A stretch of DNA of 5,726 nt from an uncultured Verrucomicrobia subdivision 3 bacterium (GTDB lineage Bacteria; Verrucomicrobiota; Verrucomicrobiae; Limisphaerales; CAMLLE01): NCBI GenBank assembly GCA_946480555.1, contig CAMLLE010000232.1, forward strand, positions 1-5,726, read 5' to 3'. The notes beneath the pieces are model-generated. The model saw nothing but the letters and a program-made list of their open reading frames with translations, ran no database searches and was not told the DNA's origin. The position numbers and the translations under genes were made by a program. This document shows positions 1 through 5,726 of this stretch, one piece after another (position 1 is the first letter of the stretch; each line of letters starts with the position of its first letter).

Positions 1-2
1 CT

Positions 3-158
3 CGCCGGGGCAACCCTGCGCTGAAAGCGCGGAAGCGTTGCGCTCACGATTTCGGCAGCATCGTCTCTGGCGCTGCGTTGCCGCGCGGGCCGGGCAAATC
101 TGCGGTGGATGAATATCCCAAAGTGCATTCAAATGATGTGCTCGCGCGGCGGCTTTGA
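3..158 (+). CDS. Possible C-terminal tail of an unidentified upstream gene (partial)
   Basis: This frame is open from the left edge for 51 codons and ends at a TGA (156-158), 13 bases before the dehydrogenase start. The visible C-terminus ends in SAVDEYPKVHSNDVLARRL. I recognise no domain or family. A second plus-strand frame is also open from the edge to a TGA at 110-112, so openness alone is weak evidence in this GC-rich DNA. Third-position GC of the 51 codons is about 65 percent by hand count, compatible with coding but not decisive. If real, the gene would be closely spaced with, and could be co-transcribed with, the dehydrogenase. The stretch may equally be plain intergenic sequence. Confidence 0.2.
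   Translation, partial: RRGNPALKARKRCAHDFGSIVSGAALPRGPGKSAVDEYPKVHSNDVLARRL
18..30. repeat. Short perfect inverted repeat near the left edge
   Basis: GCGCT and AGCGC flank a GAA loop, giving a 5-bp perfect stem with a 3-base loop. It has no T-run after it, so it is not a convincing terminator. It could be part of a dispersed intergenic hairpin or chance in GC-rich DNA. Confidence 0.2.
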
Positions 159-164
159 TTAAAT
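159..164 (+). promoter_or_regulatory. Candidate -10 box (TTAAAT) just upstream of the dehydrogenase start
   Basis: TTAAAT lies in the only AT-rich patch of the leader and ends 7 bases before the ATG at 172. If it acts as a -10 element, transcription would start at about the A of the ATG, giving a leaderless or nearly leaderless mRNA. This would fit the lack of any purine-rich ribosome site in the bases before the start. No good -35 hexamer is seen at the usual distance, so the call is weak. The sequence also overlaps the in-frame TAA at 160-162. Confidence 0.2.
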
Positions 165-171
165 TCTCCCC

Positions 172-1740
172 ATGTCACTGAAACCAGTTTTGATCGATGG
201 ACAATGGCGCGCCGCCAATGCGGCCGGAACGTTCCAATCCGAGAATCCTGCCACGGGCGAAAAACTGCCCGACATGTTTCCTGTCAGCAGTTGGACGGAT
301 TGCGATCAAGCCCTGCGGGCCGCTGCTGCCGCAGCTCCTCAACTGCGTCAGGCCGCACCGGCCGAGATCGCGAAGTTCCTGAATCGCTTCGCAGAACGCA
401 TCGAAGCGCGCGCGAATGATCTCGTTGAAATGGCGCATGCCGAAACCGGCCTGCCCAAAACGCCGCGATTGAAGGATGTCGAATTGCCGCGCACGACAGG
501 CCAATTGCGTCAGGCCGCGGCCGCAGCGTTGGAAGGTTCCTGGGCCATGCCGACCATCGACACCAAGTTGAACATACGTTCCGTCCTGGAACCGATCGGG
601 ACCGTTGCGGTTTTCGGTCCCAACAATTTTCCCTTTGCGTTCAACAGCGTTGCCGGCGGCGATTTCGCAGCTGCTATTGCCTCCGGGAATCCGGTCATCG
701 CAAAGGCGAACACCTCCCATCCTGGAACGTCCTTGCTGCTCGCGGAAGAGGCGTTTCACGCGCTGGCCGAAACCAGCCTGCCACGGGCAACGGTTCAATT
801 GCTCTATCGCACCAGCCACGAAGACGGCGAGAAGCTCGCGGGCGATCCGCGTCTCGGCGCAATCGCCTACACCGGCAGCCGCGGCGCAGGATTGAAGCTC
901 AAGGCGATTGCCGATCGCGTGGGCAAACCGATGTATGCCGAATTGTCGAGCGTGAATCCGGTGCTGATTCTGCCGGGAGCGCTGGCCGAACGCGGCGCGA
1001 AGATTGCCGAGGAATTCACCGGCAGCTGCCTCATGGGCACGGGCCAGTTCTGCACCAATCCCAGTTTCGTCATCGTGCTCGCAGGCGAAGCTTCCGAGCG
1101 GTTGCTGGCGGATGTGAAGGCGCGCTTTGAAGCGGCGCCAGTCGCGCCGTTGCTGTCGTTCGGAGTGCTGCGTTCACTCGCTGCGAGCGTGAAGACGCTT
1201 CAAGAAGCCGGCGCAGAGCTGGTCACCGGCGGCAAGCCAGCCTCGCCGGGGCATCGGTTCGCGAATACGCTTTTGCGTGTCAGTGGCGCGGAGTTTTTGA
1301 AGGCGCCGGAAGCACTGCAAACCGAGGCCTTCGGCAACGCATCGCTGTTCGTCTTCGCAAAGGACGTGGCGGAGATGGCGGCGATCATCGAGCACCTGGA
1401 AGGGAATCTCACCGGGTGTGTTTACTCCGACACGCAGGGCAGCGACGACACGATTTACAGTCAGCTTGCGCCGCAGCTGCGACGCCGGGTCGGACGCCTG
1501 TTGAACGACAAGATGCCGACCGGCGTGGCGGTGAGCCCGGCGATGAATCATGGCGGTCCGTTCCCCGCGACAGGGCATCCTGGATTCACGGCGGTGGGAA
1601 TTCCGGCTTCGATGCGACGCTTCGGGATGCTGGCGTGTTACGACAACGTGCGTTCACAGCGGTTGCCCGATGCGCTGAAAGATGCGAATCCAAACGGCGC
1701 GATGTGGCGTCTTGTGGATGGCGCCTGGACGAAGGCATGA
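172..1740 (+). CDS. Alpha-ketoglutaric semialdehyde (2,5-dioxovalerate) dehydrogenase-type aldehyde dehydrogenase
   Basis: A cytosolic NAD(P)+-dependent aldehyde dehydrogenase of 522 residues, normal length for the family. The predicted reaction is 2,5-dioxopentanoate to 2-oxoglutarate, the last step of non-phosphorylating xylose, arabinose, glucarate/galactarate and hydroxyproline routes. The ALDH fold is complete: the oxyanion-hole Asn152 in GPNNFPFAF, cofactor-site Lys178 in AKANTSHPGTS, YTGS at 233-236, general base Glu257 in YAELSS, catalytic Cys294 in GTGQFCTNPS, and Glu385/Phe387 in TEAFGN. The variant motifs and the C-terminus (HGGPFPATGHPGFTAVG, CYDNV, LPDAL, WRLVDG) match the KGSADH-like group rather than betaine-aldehyde or succinate-semialdehyde types. 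No signal peptide is seen. An in-frame TAA at 160-162 means no earlier start exists; ATG 172 is the first possible, without a visible Shine-Dalgarno. NADP+ is likely but not proven, and another semialdehyde could be the true substrate. The next gene starts about 92 bases downstream on the same strand. Confidence 0.88.
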   Translation: MSLKPVLIDGQWRAANAAGTFQSENPATGEKLPDMFPVSSWTDCDQALRAAAAAAPQLRQAAPAEIAKFLNRFAERIEARANDLVEMAHAETGLPKTPRLKDVELPRTTGQLRQAAAAALEGSWAMPTIDTKLNIRSVLEPIGTVAVFGPNNFPFAFNSVAGGDFAAAIASGNPVIAKANTSHPGTSLLLAEEAFHALAETSLPRATVQLLYRTSHEDGEKLAGDPRLGAIAYTGSRGAGLKLKAIADRVGKPMYAELSSVNPVLILPGALAERGAKIAEEFTGSCLMGTGQFCTNPSFVIVLAGEASERLLADVKARFEAAPVAPLLSFGVLRSLAASVKTLQEAGAELVTGGKPASPGHRFANTLLRVSGAEFLKAPEALQTEAFGNASLFVFAKDVAEMAAIIEHLEGNLTGCVYSDTQGSDDTIYSQLAPQLRRRVGRLLNDKMPTGVAVSPAMNHGGPFPATGHPGFTAVGIPASMRRFGMLACYDNVRSQRLPDALKDANPNGAMWRLVDGAWTKA

Positions 1741-1782
1741 GTTCAAGTGGCAGGGTAGAGTAACCGCTGTTTGCATAAAATC

Positions 1783-1800
1783 GAGCGGCCCTGGCCGCTT
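1783..1800 (+). terminator. GC-rich stem-loop between the dehydrogenase and the GH39 gene
   Basis: AGCGGCC (1784-1790) and GGCCGCT (1793-1799) form a perfect 7-bp stem (sterically 6 bp with a 4-base loop), extendable by one G-U pair. It lies 43 bases after the dehydrogenase stop and 33 bases before the preferred GH39 start. The bases after it (CTTCTCGG) are only weakly T-rich, so termination would be poor by the classical intrinsic model. It could instead be a partial attenuator or an mRNA-stabilising hairpin that uncouples expression of the two genes. A TAAAAT (1776-1781) just before it resembles a -10 box but has no good -35 partner. Confidence 0.35.
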
Positions 1801-1832
1801 CTCGGAATGGGTCGGTGAATCCAACTACAACT

Positions 1833-1895
1833 ATGAAACGACATTTCCTGATCGCGGCGCTGCTCACTTTGACTGCGCTCAACTTGCCCGCGGCC
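1833..1895 (+). other. Signal peptide region of the GH39 protein
   Basis: MKRH forms a basic n-region, followed by a hydrophobic core FLIAALLTLTALNL and a c-region ending PAA, with likely signal peptidase I cleavage after Ala21 and Asp22 first in the mature protein. There is no lipobox cysteine, so the enzyme should be soluble in the periplasm or secreted rather than a lipoprotein. Confidence 0.75.
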
Positions 1896-3536
1896 GATCA
1901 CACGAACGCGCCCACAACTCCACCGTCCACCGAGCCGCTGCCCGTCACGATCCGTGTCAATGCGGCGAAGGTTGTCGGGCCGATGAAACCCATCTGGCGT
2001 TTCTTTGGTGCGGATGAACCGAACTACGCCTACATGAAGGATGGTCGGAAGCTGATCAAAGAACTGGGCGACCTGCGGCCCAAGGAAGTTTATTTCCGTG
2101 CCCACAATCTCCTGAGTTCCGGCGACAAGACGCCCGGATTGAAGTGGGGCAGTTCCAATGCTTACACCGAGGATGCCAGCGGCAATCCGGTTTACGACTG
2201 GAGCGTGCTGGATTTGATCTTCGACACGTATCTCGCGCGCGGTGTGCGGCCTTACGCGCAGATCGGTTTCATGCCGCAGGCGTTGTCCATCAAGCCAGAG
2301 CCTTACCAGCACGAGTGGCGTCCGGGACTGCCCTACGATCGGATTGGCACGGGCTGGTCGTATCCACCGAAGGATTACGAGAAATGGGCAGAGGTGGTTT
2401 TCCAGTGGGTGAAGCATTGCATCGAGCGTTACGGCAAGGAGGAAGTGGAAACGTGGTATTGGGAAGTTTGGAATGAGCCGAACGGCCGCGCCTATTGGAA
2501 GGGCACGCCGCAGGAATTCTACAAGTTGCATGACTATGCCATCGATGCCGTTCGCCGGGCGTTTCCGACGGCACGAGTCGGGGGACCGGATGTGGCGGGT
2601 GCGGGCGGCAAGTTCATGGAAGATTTCCTGACGCACGTGGTGAAGGGCACGAACTACGTCACGGGGAAAATTGGAACTCCAACAGACTTTCTCGCGTTCC
2701 ACGCCAAGGGCGCGCCGCGTTTTGTGGATGGCCATGTGCGGTTGGGCATCGCGCCACATCTGGCGGAGATCAACCGCGGCTTCGGAATGATCGCGAAAGT
2801 TGCTGAATTGAAGGACAAGCCGATCGTCATTGGCGAATCCGATCCGGACGGCTGCGCCGCGTGCCAGGGGCCGCACCTCGGCTATCGGAATACGACGATG
2901 TATTCCAGCTACACGGCGGCGAGCTTCGCGCGGAAGTATGAGTTGATGGACCGCCACGGCGTGAATTTGGAAGGCGCACTGACGTGGGCGTTTGAATTTG
3001 AAGACCAGCCTTACTTCGCGGGACAGCGCGTGCTGGCGAGCAATGGCATCGATCTTCCGGTGTTAAACGTCTTTCGCATGTTCAGCCGGATGAGCGGGCA
3101 GCGCGTGGAGGTCAACAGTTCGTCGGCGGTCACGCTGGACGACATGATGCGAAACGGCGTTCGCAATCAGCCGGACGTTTCTGCACTCGCGGCTGTGGAT
3201 GGCGGCAAAACAGCGATCCTTGTTTGGCATTATCACGACGACGATCTGCCGGGACCTGACGCGGCGATTGAGTTCACGCTCGAGAATCTGGCCACTGCGA
3301 ATGGCGAGAAGCGACTGACGCAGTTCCGCATCGACCATCAGCACACGAATCCGTACACGCTTTGGAAATCGTTTGGCTCGCCCACGGCGCCGAACGAGCA
3401 GCAATACAATGCAATGGTCAAAGCGGGCAAACTCGCACAACTCGGCGACCGGGAAAGCATCCGTGTTGAAAATGGCAAGGCAGCGGTAAGGCTCCGGTTG
3501 CCGCGACAAGGAGTGGCGCTGTTTGTGTTGGAATAG
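1833..3536 (+). CDS. Exported glycoside hydrolase family 39 protein, beta-xylosidase-like
   Basis: Predicted retaining glycosidase of clan GH-A, 567 residues from this start. A signal peptide (about 1-21) is followed by a Pro/Thr-rich linker (about 26-36), a TIM barrel (about 38-420) and a C-terminal beta-sandwich (about 450-567), the usual GH39 order. The acid/base is Glu215 in WEVWNEPNG; the likely nucleophile is Glu335 in VIGESDPDG. FRAHNLLSSG, RVGGPDVAG, LAFHAKG and LTWAFEFEDQPYF also fit GH39. The substrate is probably a xylosidic or similar plant or algal glycan. GH39 also holds alpha-L-iduronidases and other activities, so specificity is uncertain. A CxxC (Cys341, Cys344) sits next to the nucleophile. 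A GTG at 1815 in the same frame would add six residues; ATG 1833 is preferred because it puts Lys-Arg directly before the hydrophobic core. Neither start has a clear ribosome site. The upstream dehydrogenase suggests a role in sugar catabolism. Confidence 0.87.
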   Translation: MKRHFLIAALLTLTALNLPAADHTNAPTTPPSTEPLPVTIRVNAAKVVGPMKPIWRFFGADEPNYAYMKDGRKLIKELGDLRPKEVYFRAHNLLSSGDKTPGLKWGSSNAYTEDASGNPVYDWSVLDLIFDTYLARGVRPYAQIGFMPQALSIKPEPYQHEWRPGLPYDRIGTGWSYPPKDYEKWAEVVFQWVKHCIERYGKEEVETWYWEVWNEPNGRAYWKGTPQEFYKLHDYAIDAVRRAFPTARVGGPDVAGAGGKFMEDFLTHVVKGTNYVTGKIGTPTDFLAFHAKGAPRFVDGHVRLGIAPHLAEINRGFGMIAKVAELKDKPIVIGESDPDGCAACQGPHLGYRNTTMYSSYTAASFARKYELMDRHGVNLEGALTWAFEFEDQPYFAGQRVLASNGIDLPVLNVFRMFSRMSGQRVEVNSSSAVTLDDMMRNGVRNQPDVSALAAVDGGKTAILVWHYHDDDLPGPDAAIEFTLENLATANGEKRLTQFRIDHQHTNPYTLWKSFGSPTAPNEQQYNAMVKAGKLAQLGDRESIRVENGKAAVRLRLPRQGVALFVLE

Positions 3537-3563
3537 CGGTGCGATGCGACGGGCGGCGTTTGC
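3537..3563. other. 27-base gap between convergent genes
   Basis: The GH39 stop (TAG 3534-3536) and the antiporter stop (TGA on the minus strand, 3564-3566) face each other across 27 GC-rich bases. I see no hairpin followed by a T-run for either direction. Transcripts may end by Rho or run into each other and overlap as antisense RNA. Confidence 0.6.
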
Positions 3564-5726
3564 TCAAGCCGGCCAGATGTGTTCCCGGAGGCGCTGAATG
3601 TTTGGAACGGTTCCGAGAACGAGCAACCGGTCCGCTGGCATGAGACGTTCGGACGAGGCCGGCACGAGAATGCGTGTGCCGTTGCGCTGAATGCCGCAGA
3701 TTTGCACGCCGAACCTTGACACGAGATTCAATTCTTCCAGAGTCGATCGGGCGAGCGCCGTTTCCGCGGACACATCCAGGGAATCCATGGTCATTTCCTC
3801 GAATGCACTGGAGCCGTTGCCTCCCGCGGTTCCGCGAAGGAACTGCTCGGCTTGAGCCAGGGTTTCAGCTGCACCCAGCAACAGCAGTTTGTCTCCCGCG
3901 AACAGCCGCTCGCCAGCCCCGGGATTCGCAATGAGGAATCCCTGGCGATCGATCGCCATGATCGAACAGCCAAATCGTTTCCGAACGGCCAGTTCAGCGA
4001 TGCTTCTTCCGGCGTGATCGGTCGGCGAGGGCAGCATGATTTCATCGATTTGCAGCTCCCATTCTTGCGGGCGTTCCAGAACGGAAACCGGCAGGCCGGA
4101 GGTGGCGCCGAGAGTGGATGCAGCCCGCATGCGCTCGCGGAAATCCAGCTCAAGCGAGCTGTGCAACCGCACCATGCGTTGCCGCAGCACGGGCAGGAGC
4201 AAAACGACGCCCGCGCCGACCGCCGCCAGAATCCAGATCAACCACGATCCCGCCGGCACCAGCAGCAGAAACCACGCGAGCAACGCGACGGCGCCTACGC
4301 CGCGGAGGATCGTTTGCAGCAACGAATGCATCCGCCCGCGCTCCCCCCGGCGTCCCACCGCTCCATCGGCAAGTATGAACGCGATCGCCTCCATGTCGCG
4401 CCAGATCACGATGCATGGCCCGATCAGCACCAGGCTGAACGCTGCCCAGAACAACACGGTCGTTCCATGGTCGAAGAGCAGGTGATCGCCAAACTTGTCG
4501 AGCACCGTTCCCAGCAGCGGTTGGAAGAAAAGAATCAGCGCCGAAATGAACAATACATGAAATGCCAGTTGCACGGCTTTCCGGCTGGTCAGTTTCCAGA
4601 GCAAGCTTCGATGCGTGCGACCGTGCAGCCGGGCGAGCATCCCTTGGTAAAGCCGGACCAGGTCGCGCCAGGGTTTGGGTTCATGCCTTTCAACCCACGT
4701 GCAGATCGCTTCTGATCGTCGTGTCAACAATGGGCCGATTGCCGCGGTGGTCAGCGAGACCCCGATGGCCAGCGCGTAGAACGTCTCGGGCAGGGCGTTT
4801 GCGGATTTGCCGACCTGGATCATGACGAACGCAAATTCCCCGATCGGGGTGAGCGCGAGGCCCGCCTTCAGGCCATTCCGCGGTGTGTGACCGGCGGCGA
4901 CCAATCCGATGGCGCATGCGATCGGCCGAGCCACAAGCGTTGCCACCGTCATCAACAACACCATCCCCCAGACGTCCGCCAGCAAGCGGAAGTCGAACAT
5001 CATTCCGACGGATACGAAGAACACGGCGCCGAAGATGTGATGCAAGGCTTCGAACGATTTTTCGACCTCGTCCTTGTGGCGCGTTCCCGCCACGACCACG
5101 CCCAGCACAAACGCTCCCAGCGCCACCGAGTATCCACGTTGCACGGCCCAGACTGCCGCGAGCAGGAGGAGCCCGGTCACGGCCAGGATCCGGAGTTCGG
5201 GATTCGCCTCGCGATTCAGCGCTTGCAGCAGGCGTGGCAGCAGCAGCATGGCGATGACGACAAGGAACGCGACGAAGACCGCCAACGATCCCAACGTGCT
5301 CCACACCGAAGTCTCCTGGCCGCCGCCGACTTTGATCAATGAAAGAAACAGCGTGAGCATCACGACCGCCACAATGTCTTCCAACACCGTCACTCCCAGG
5401 GCCAGCTGGCCGGCCCTTTGGTGGGCGAGGTTCAAGCTGTCCAGGACTTTGATGATGATCGCGGAACTTGAAATCATGAGGGTTCCGGCGAGGAAGAAGG
5501 TTTGGAAATGGTTCCACCCCATGGCTGTGCCGAAGAGCCGGCACAGGTTGAAGAGCAGCAACGCGCTGATCAGGACTGCGATTACGACGGAGAAGCCGAT
5601 CCGTTGAAGGCGCGCCAGACTCAGGCCGAGCCCGACTGCGAACATCAGGAATACGAGGCCGATCTGCGCCAGCAACTGGACGTGGTTGAGATCGGAAACC
5701 AGCTTGACGGCCGGCGAGAACGGTCC
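3564..5726 (-). CDS. CPA2-family cation/proton antiporter with tandem C-terminal RCK_C domains (5' end missing)
   Basis: Inner-membrane antiporter of the KefB/YbaL-like CPA2 group, predicted to exchange K+ or Na+ for H+. The frame is open to the right edge, so 720 residues are visible and the N-terminus is cut; a TTG at 5673-5675 is an internal Leu codon in conserved sequence, not the start. Visible residues 1-335 hold the Na+/H+ exchanger core, with about 11 membrane segments, the ion-site pair Glu116-Asp117 in VLEDIVAVV, SVALGAFVLGVVVAG, FFVSVGMMFDF and TPIGEFAFV (Glu297). A soluble linker (about 337-380) is followed by four more hydrophobic segments (about 383-405, 419-442, 469-491, 494-513). 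Two RCK_C (TrkA-C) domains follow, about 558-630 (RSIAELAVRKRFG, ERLFAGDKLLLLG) and 647-717 (TLEELNLVSRFG, ERLMPADRLLVLG). No NAD-binding RCK_N with a GxGxxG motif is seen, so the RCK_C pair may bind another ligand. The transported ion cannot be fixed from sequence. Confidence 0.88.
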   Translation of the reverse strand, partial: GPFSPAVKLVSDLNHVQLLAQIGLVFLMFAVGLGLSLARLQRIGFSVVIAVLISALLLFNLCRLFGTAMGWNHFQTFFLAGTLMISSSAIIIKVLDSLNLAHQRAGQLALGVTVLEDIVAVVMLTLFLSLIKVGGGQETSVWSTLGSLAVFVAFLVVIAMLLLPRLLQALNREANPELRILAVTGLLLLAAVWAVQRGYSVALGAFVLGVVVAGTRHKDEVEKSFEALHHIFGAVFFVSVGMMFDFRLLADVWGMVLLMTVATLVARPIACAIGLVAAGHTPRNGLKAGLALTPIGEFAFVMIQVGKSANALPETFYALAIGVSLTTAAIGPLLTRRSEAICTWVERHEPKPWRDLVRLYQGMLARLHGRTHRSLLWKLTSRKAVQLAFHVLFISALILFFQPLLGTVLDKFGDHLLFDHGTTVLFWAAFSLVLIGPCIVIWRDMEAIAFILADGAVGRRGERGRMHSLLQTILRGVGAVALLAWFLLLVPAGSWLIWILAAVGAGVVLLLPVLRQRMVRLHSSLELDFRERMRAASTLGATSGLPVSVLERPQEWELQIDEIMLPSPTDHAGRSIAELAVRKRFGCSIMAIDRQGFLIANPGAGERLFAGDKLLLLGAAETLAQAEQFLRGTAGGNGSSAFEEMTMDSLDVSAETALARSTLEELNLVSRFGVQICGIQRNGTRILVPASSERLMPADRLLVLGTVPNIQRLREHIWPA

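Noticed and set aside
175..819. 214-codon open frame on the minus strand under the dehydrogenase
   Set aside because: It is antisense to a complete, motif-verified aldehyde dehydrogenase and shows no domain.
1743..2957. 404-codon open frame on the minus strand
   Set aside because: It lies antisense to the GH39 gene, whose catalytic motifs are intact on the plus strand. Its translation is rich in Arg and His with no recognisable domain, as expected of a shadow frame in GC-rich DNA.
3604..3614. Palindrome GGAACGGTTCC as a terminator or operator
   Set aside because: It is inside the antiporter coding region, has a one-base centre that cannot form an RNA loop with the full stem, and is short enough to be chance.
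3852..4715. 287-codon open frame on the plus strand
   Set aside because: It is antisense to the antiporter membrane and RCK_C region, with low-complexity Gln/Arg/His-rich translation and no domain. The minus-strand frame is clearly the real gene.
4690..5544. 284-codon open frame on the minus strand in another frame
   Set aside because: It overlaps the antiporter core in a shifted frame and gives an Arg/Gly/Pro-rich sequence without membrane segments. There is no sign of a frameshift, because the antiporter frame continues unbroken.
5673..5675. TTG as the antiporter start codon
   Set aside because: The frame stays open for 17 more codons to the window edge and gives GPFSPAVKLVSDLNHVQ, which fits the N-terminal part of this family. 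The TTG is an internal Leu codon and the gene continues beyond the window.

Overview
The window looks like ordinary chromosome from a GC-rich, Gram-negative-type heterotroph. A soil or freshwater Verrucomicrobia member, or another PVC-group member, is my best guess. That rests on the look of the GH39 enzyme, the weak or absent Shine-Dalgarno sequences, and the mix of polysaccharide enzymes; it is inference, not proof. No mobile element, CRISPR array, rRNA or tRNA was recognised.

Layout: bases 1-171 are a short leader that may hold the last codons of an unidentified upstream gene. Bases 172-1740 (+) encode an aldehyde dehydrogenase of the alpha-ketoglutaric semialdehyde (2,5-dioxovalerate) dehydrogenase type. 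After a 92-base gap with a perfect GC-rich hairpin, bases 1833-3536 (+) encode an exported glycoside hydrolase of family GH39 (beta-xylosidase-like). Only 27 bases separate its stop from that of a convergent minus-strand gene. That gene fills the rest of the window (3564 to the right edge, 5' end missing) and encodes a CPA2-type cation/proton antiporter with four extra membrane segments and two C-terminal RCK_C domains.

The first two genes make a plausible carbohydrate-use pair. An exported GH39 enzyme would release pentoses or related sugars outside the cytoplasm. The cytosolic dehydrogenase would catalyse the last step of a non-phosphorylating oxidative route (xylose, arabinose, uronate/aldarate or hydroxyproline) that feeds 2-oxoglutarate into the TCA cycle. 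None of the intermediate dehydrogenases or dehydratases is in view, so the link is a hypothesis. The antiporter is on the opposite strand and probably serves unrelated ion or pH homeostasis.

I found no convincing undescribed multi-gene system. The items most worth a second look are the antiporter's domain order (transporter core, four extra membrane helices, tandem RCK_C, no NAD-binding RCK_N), the CxxC loop beside the GH39 nucleophile, and the dehydrogenase start, which has a possible -10 box only a few bases upstream.
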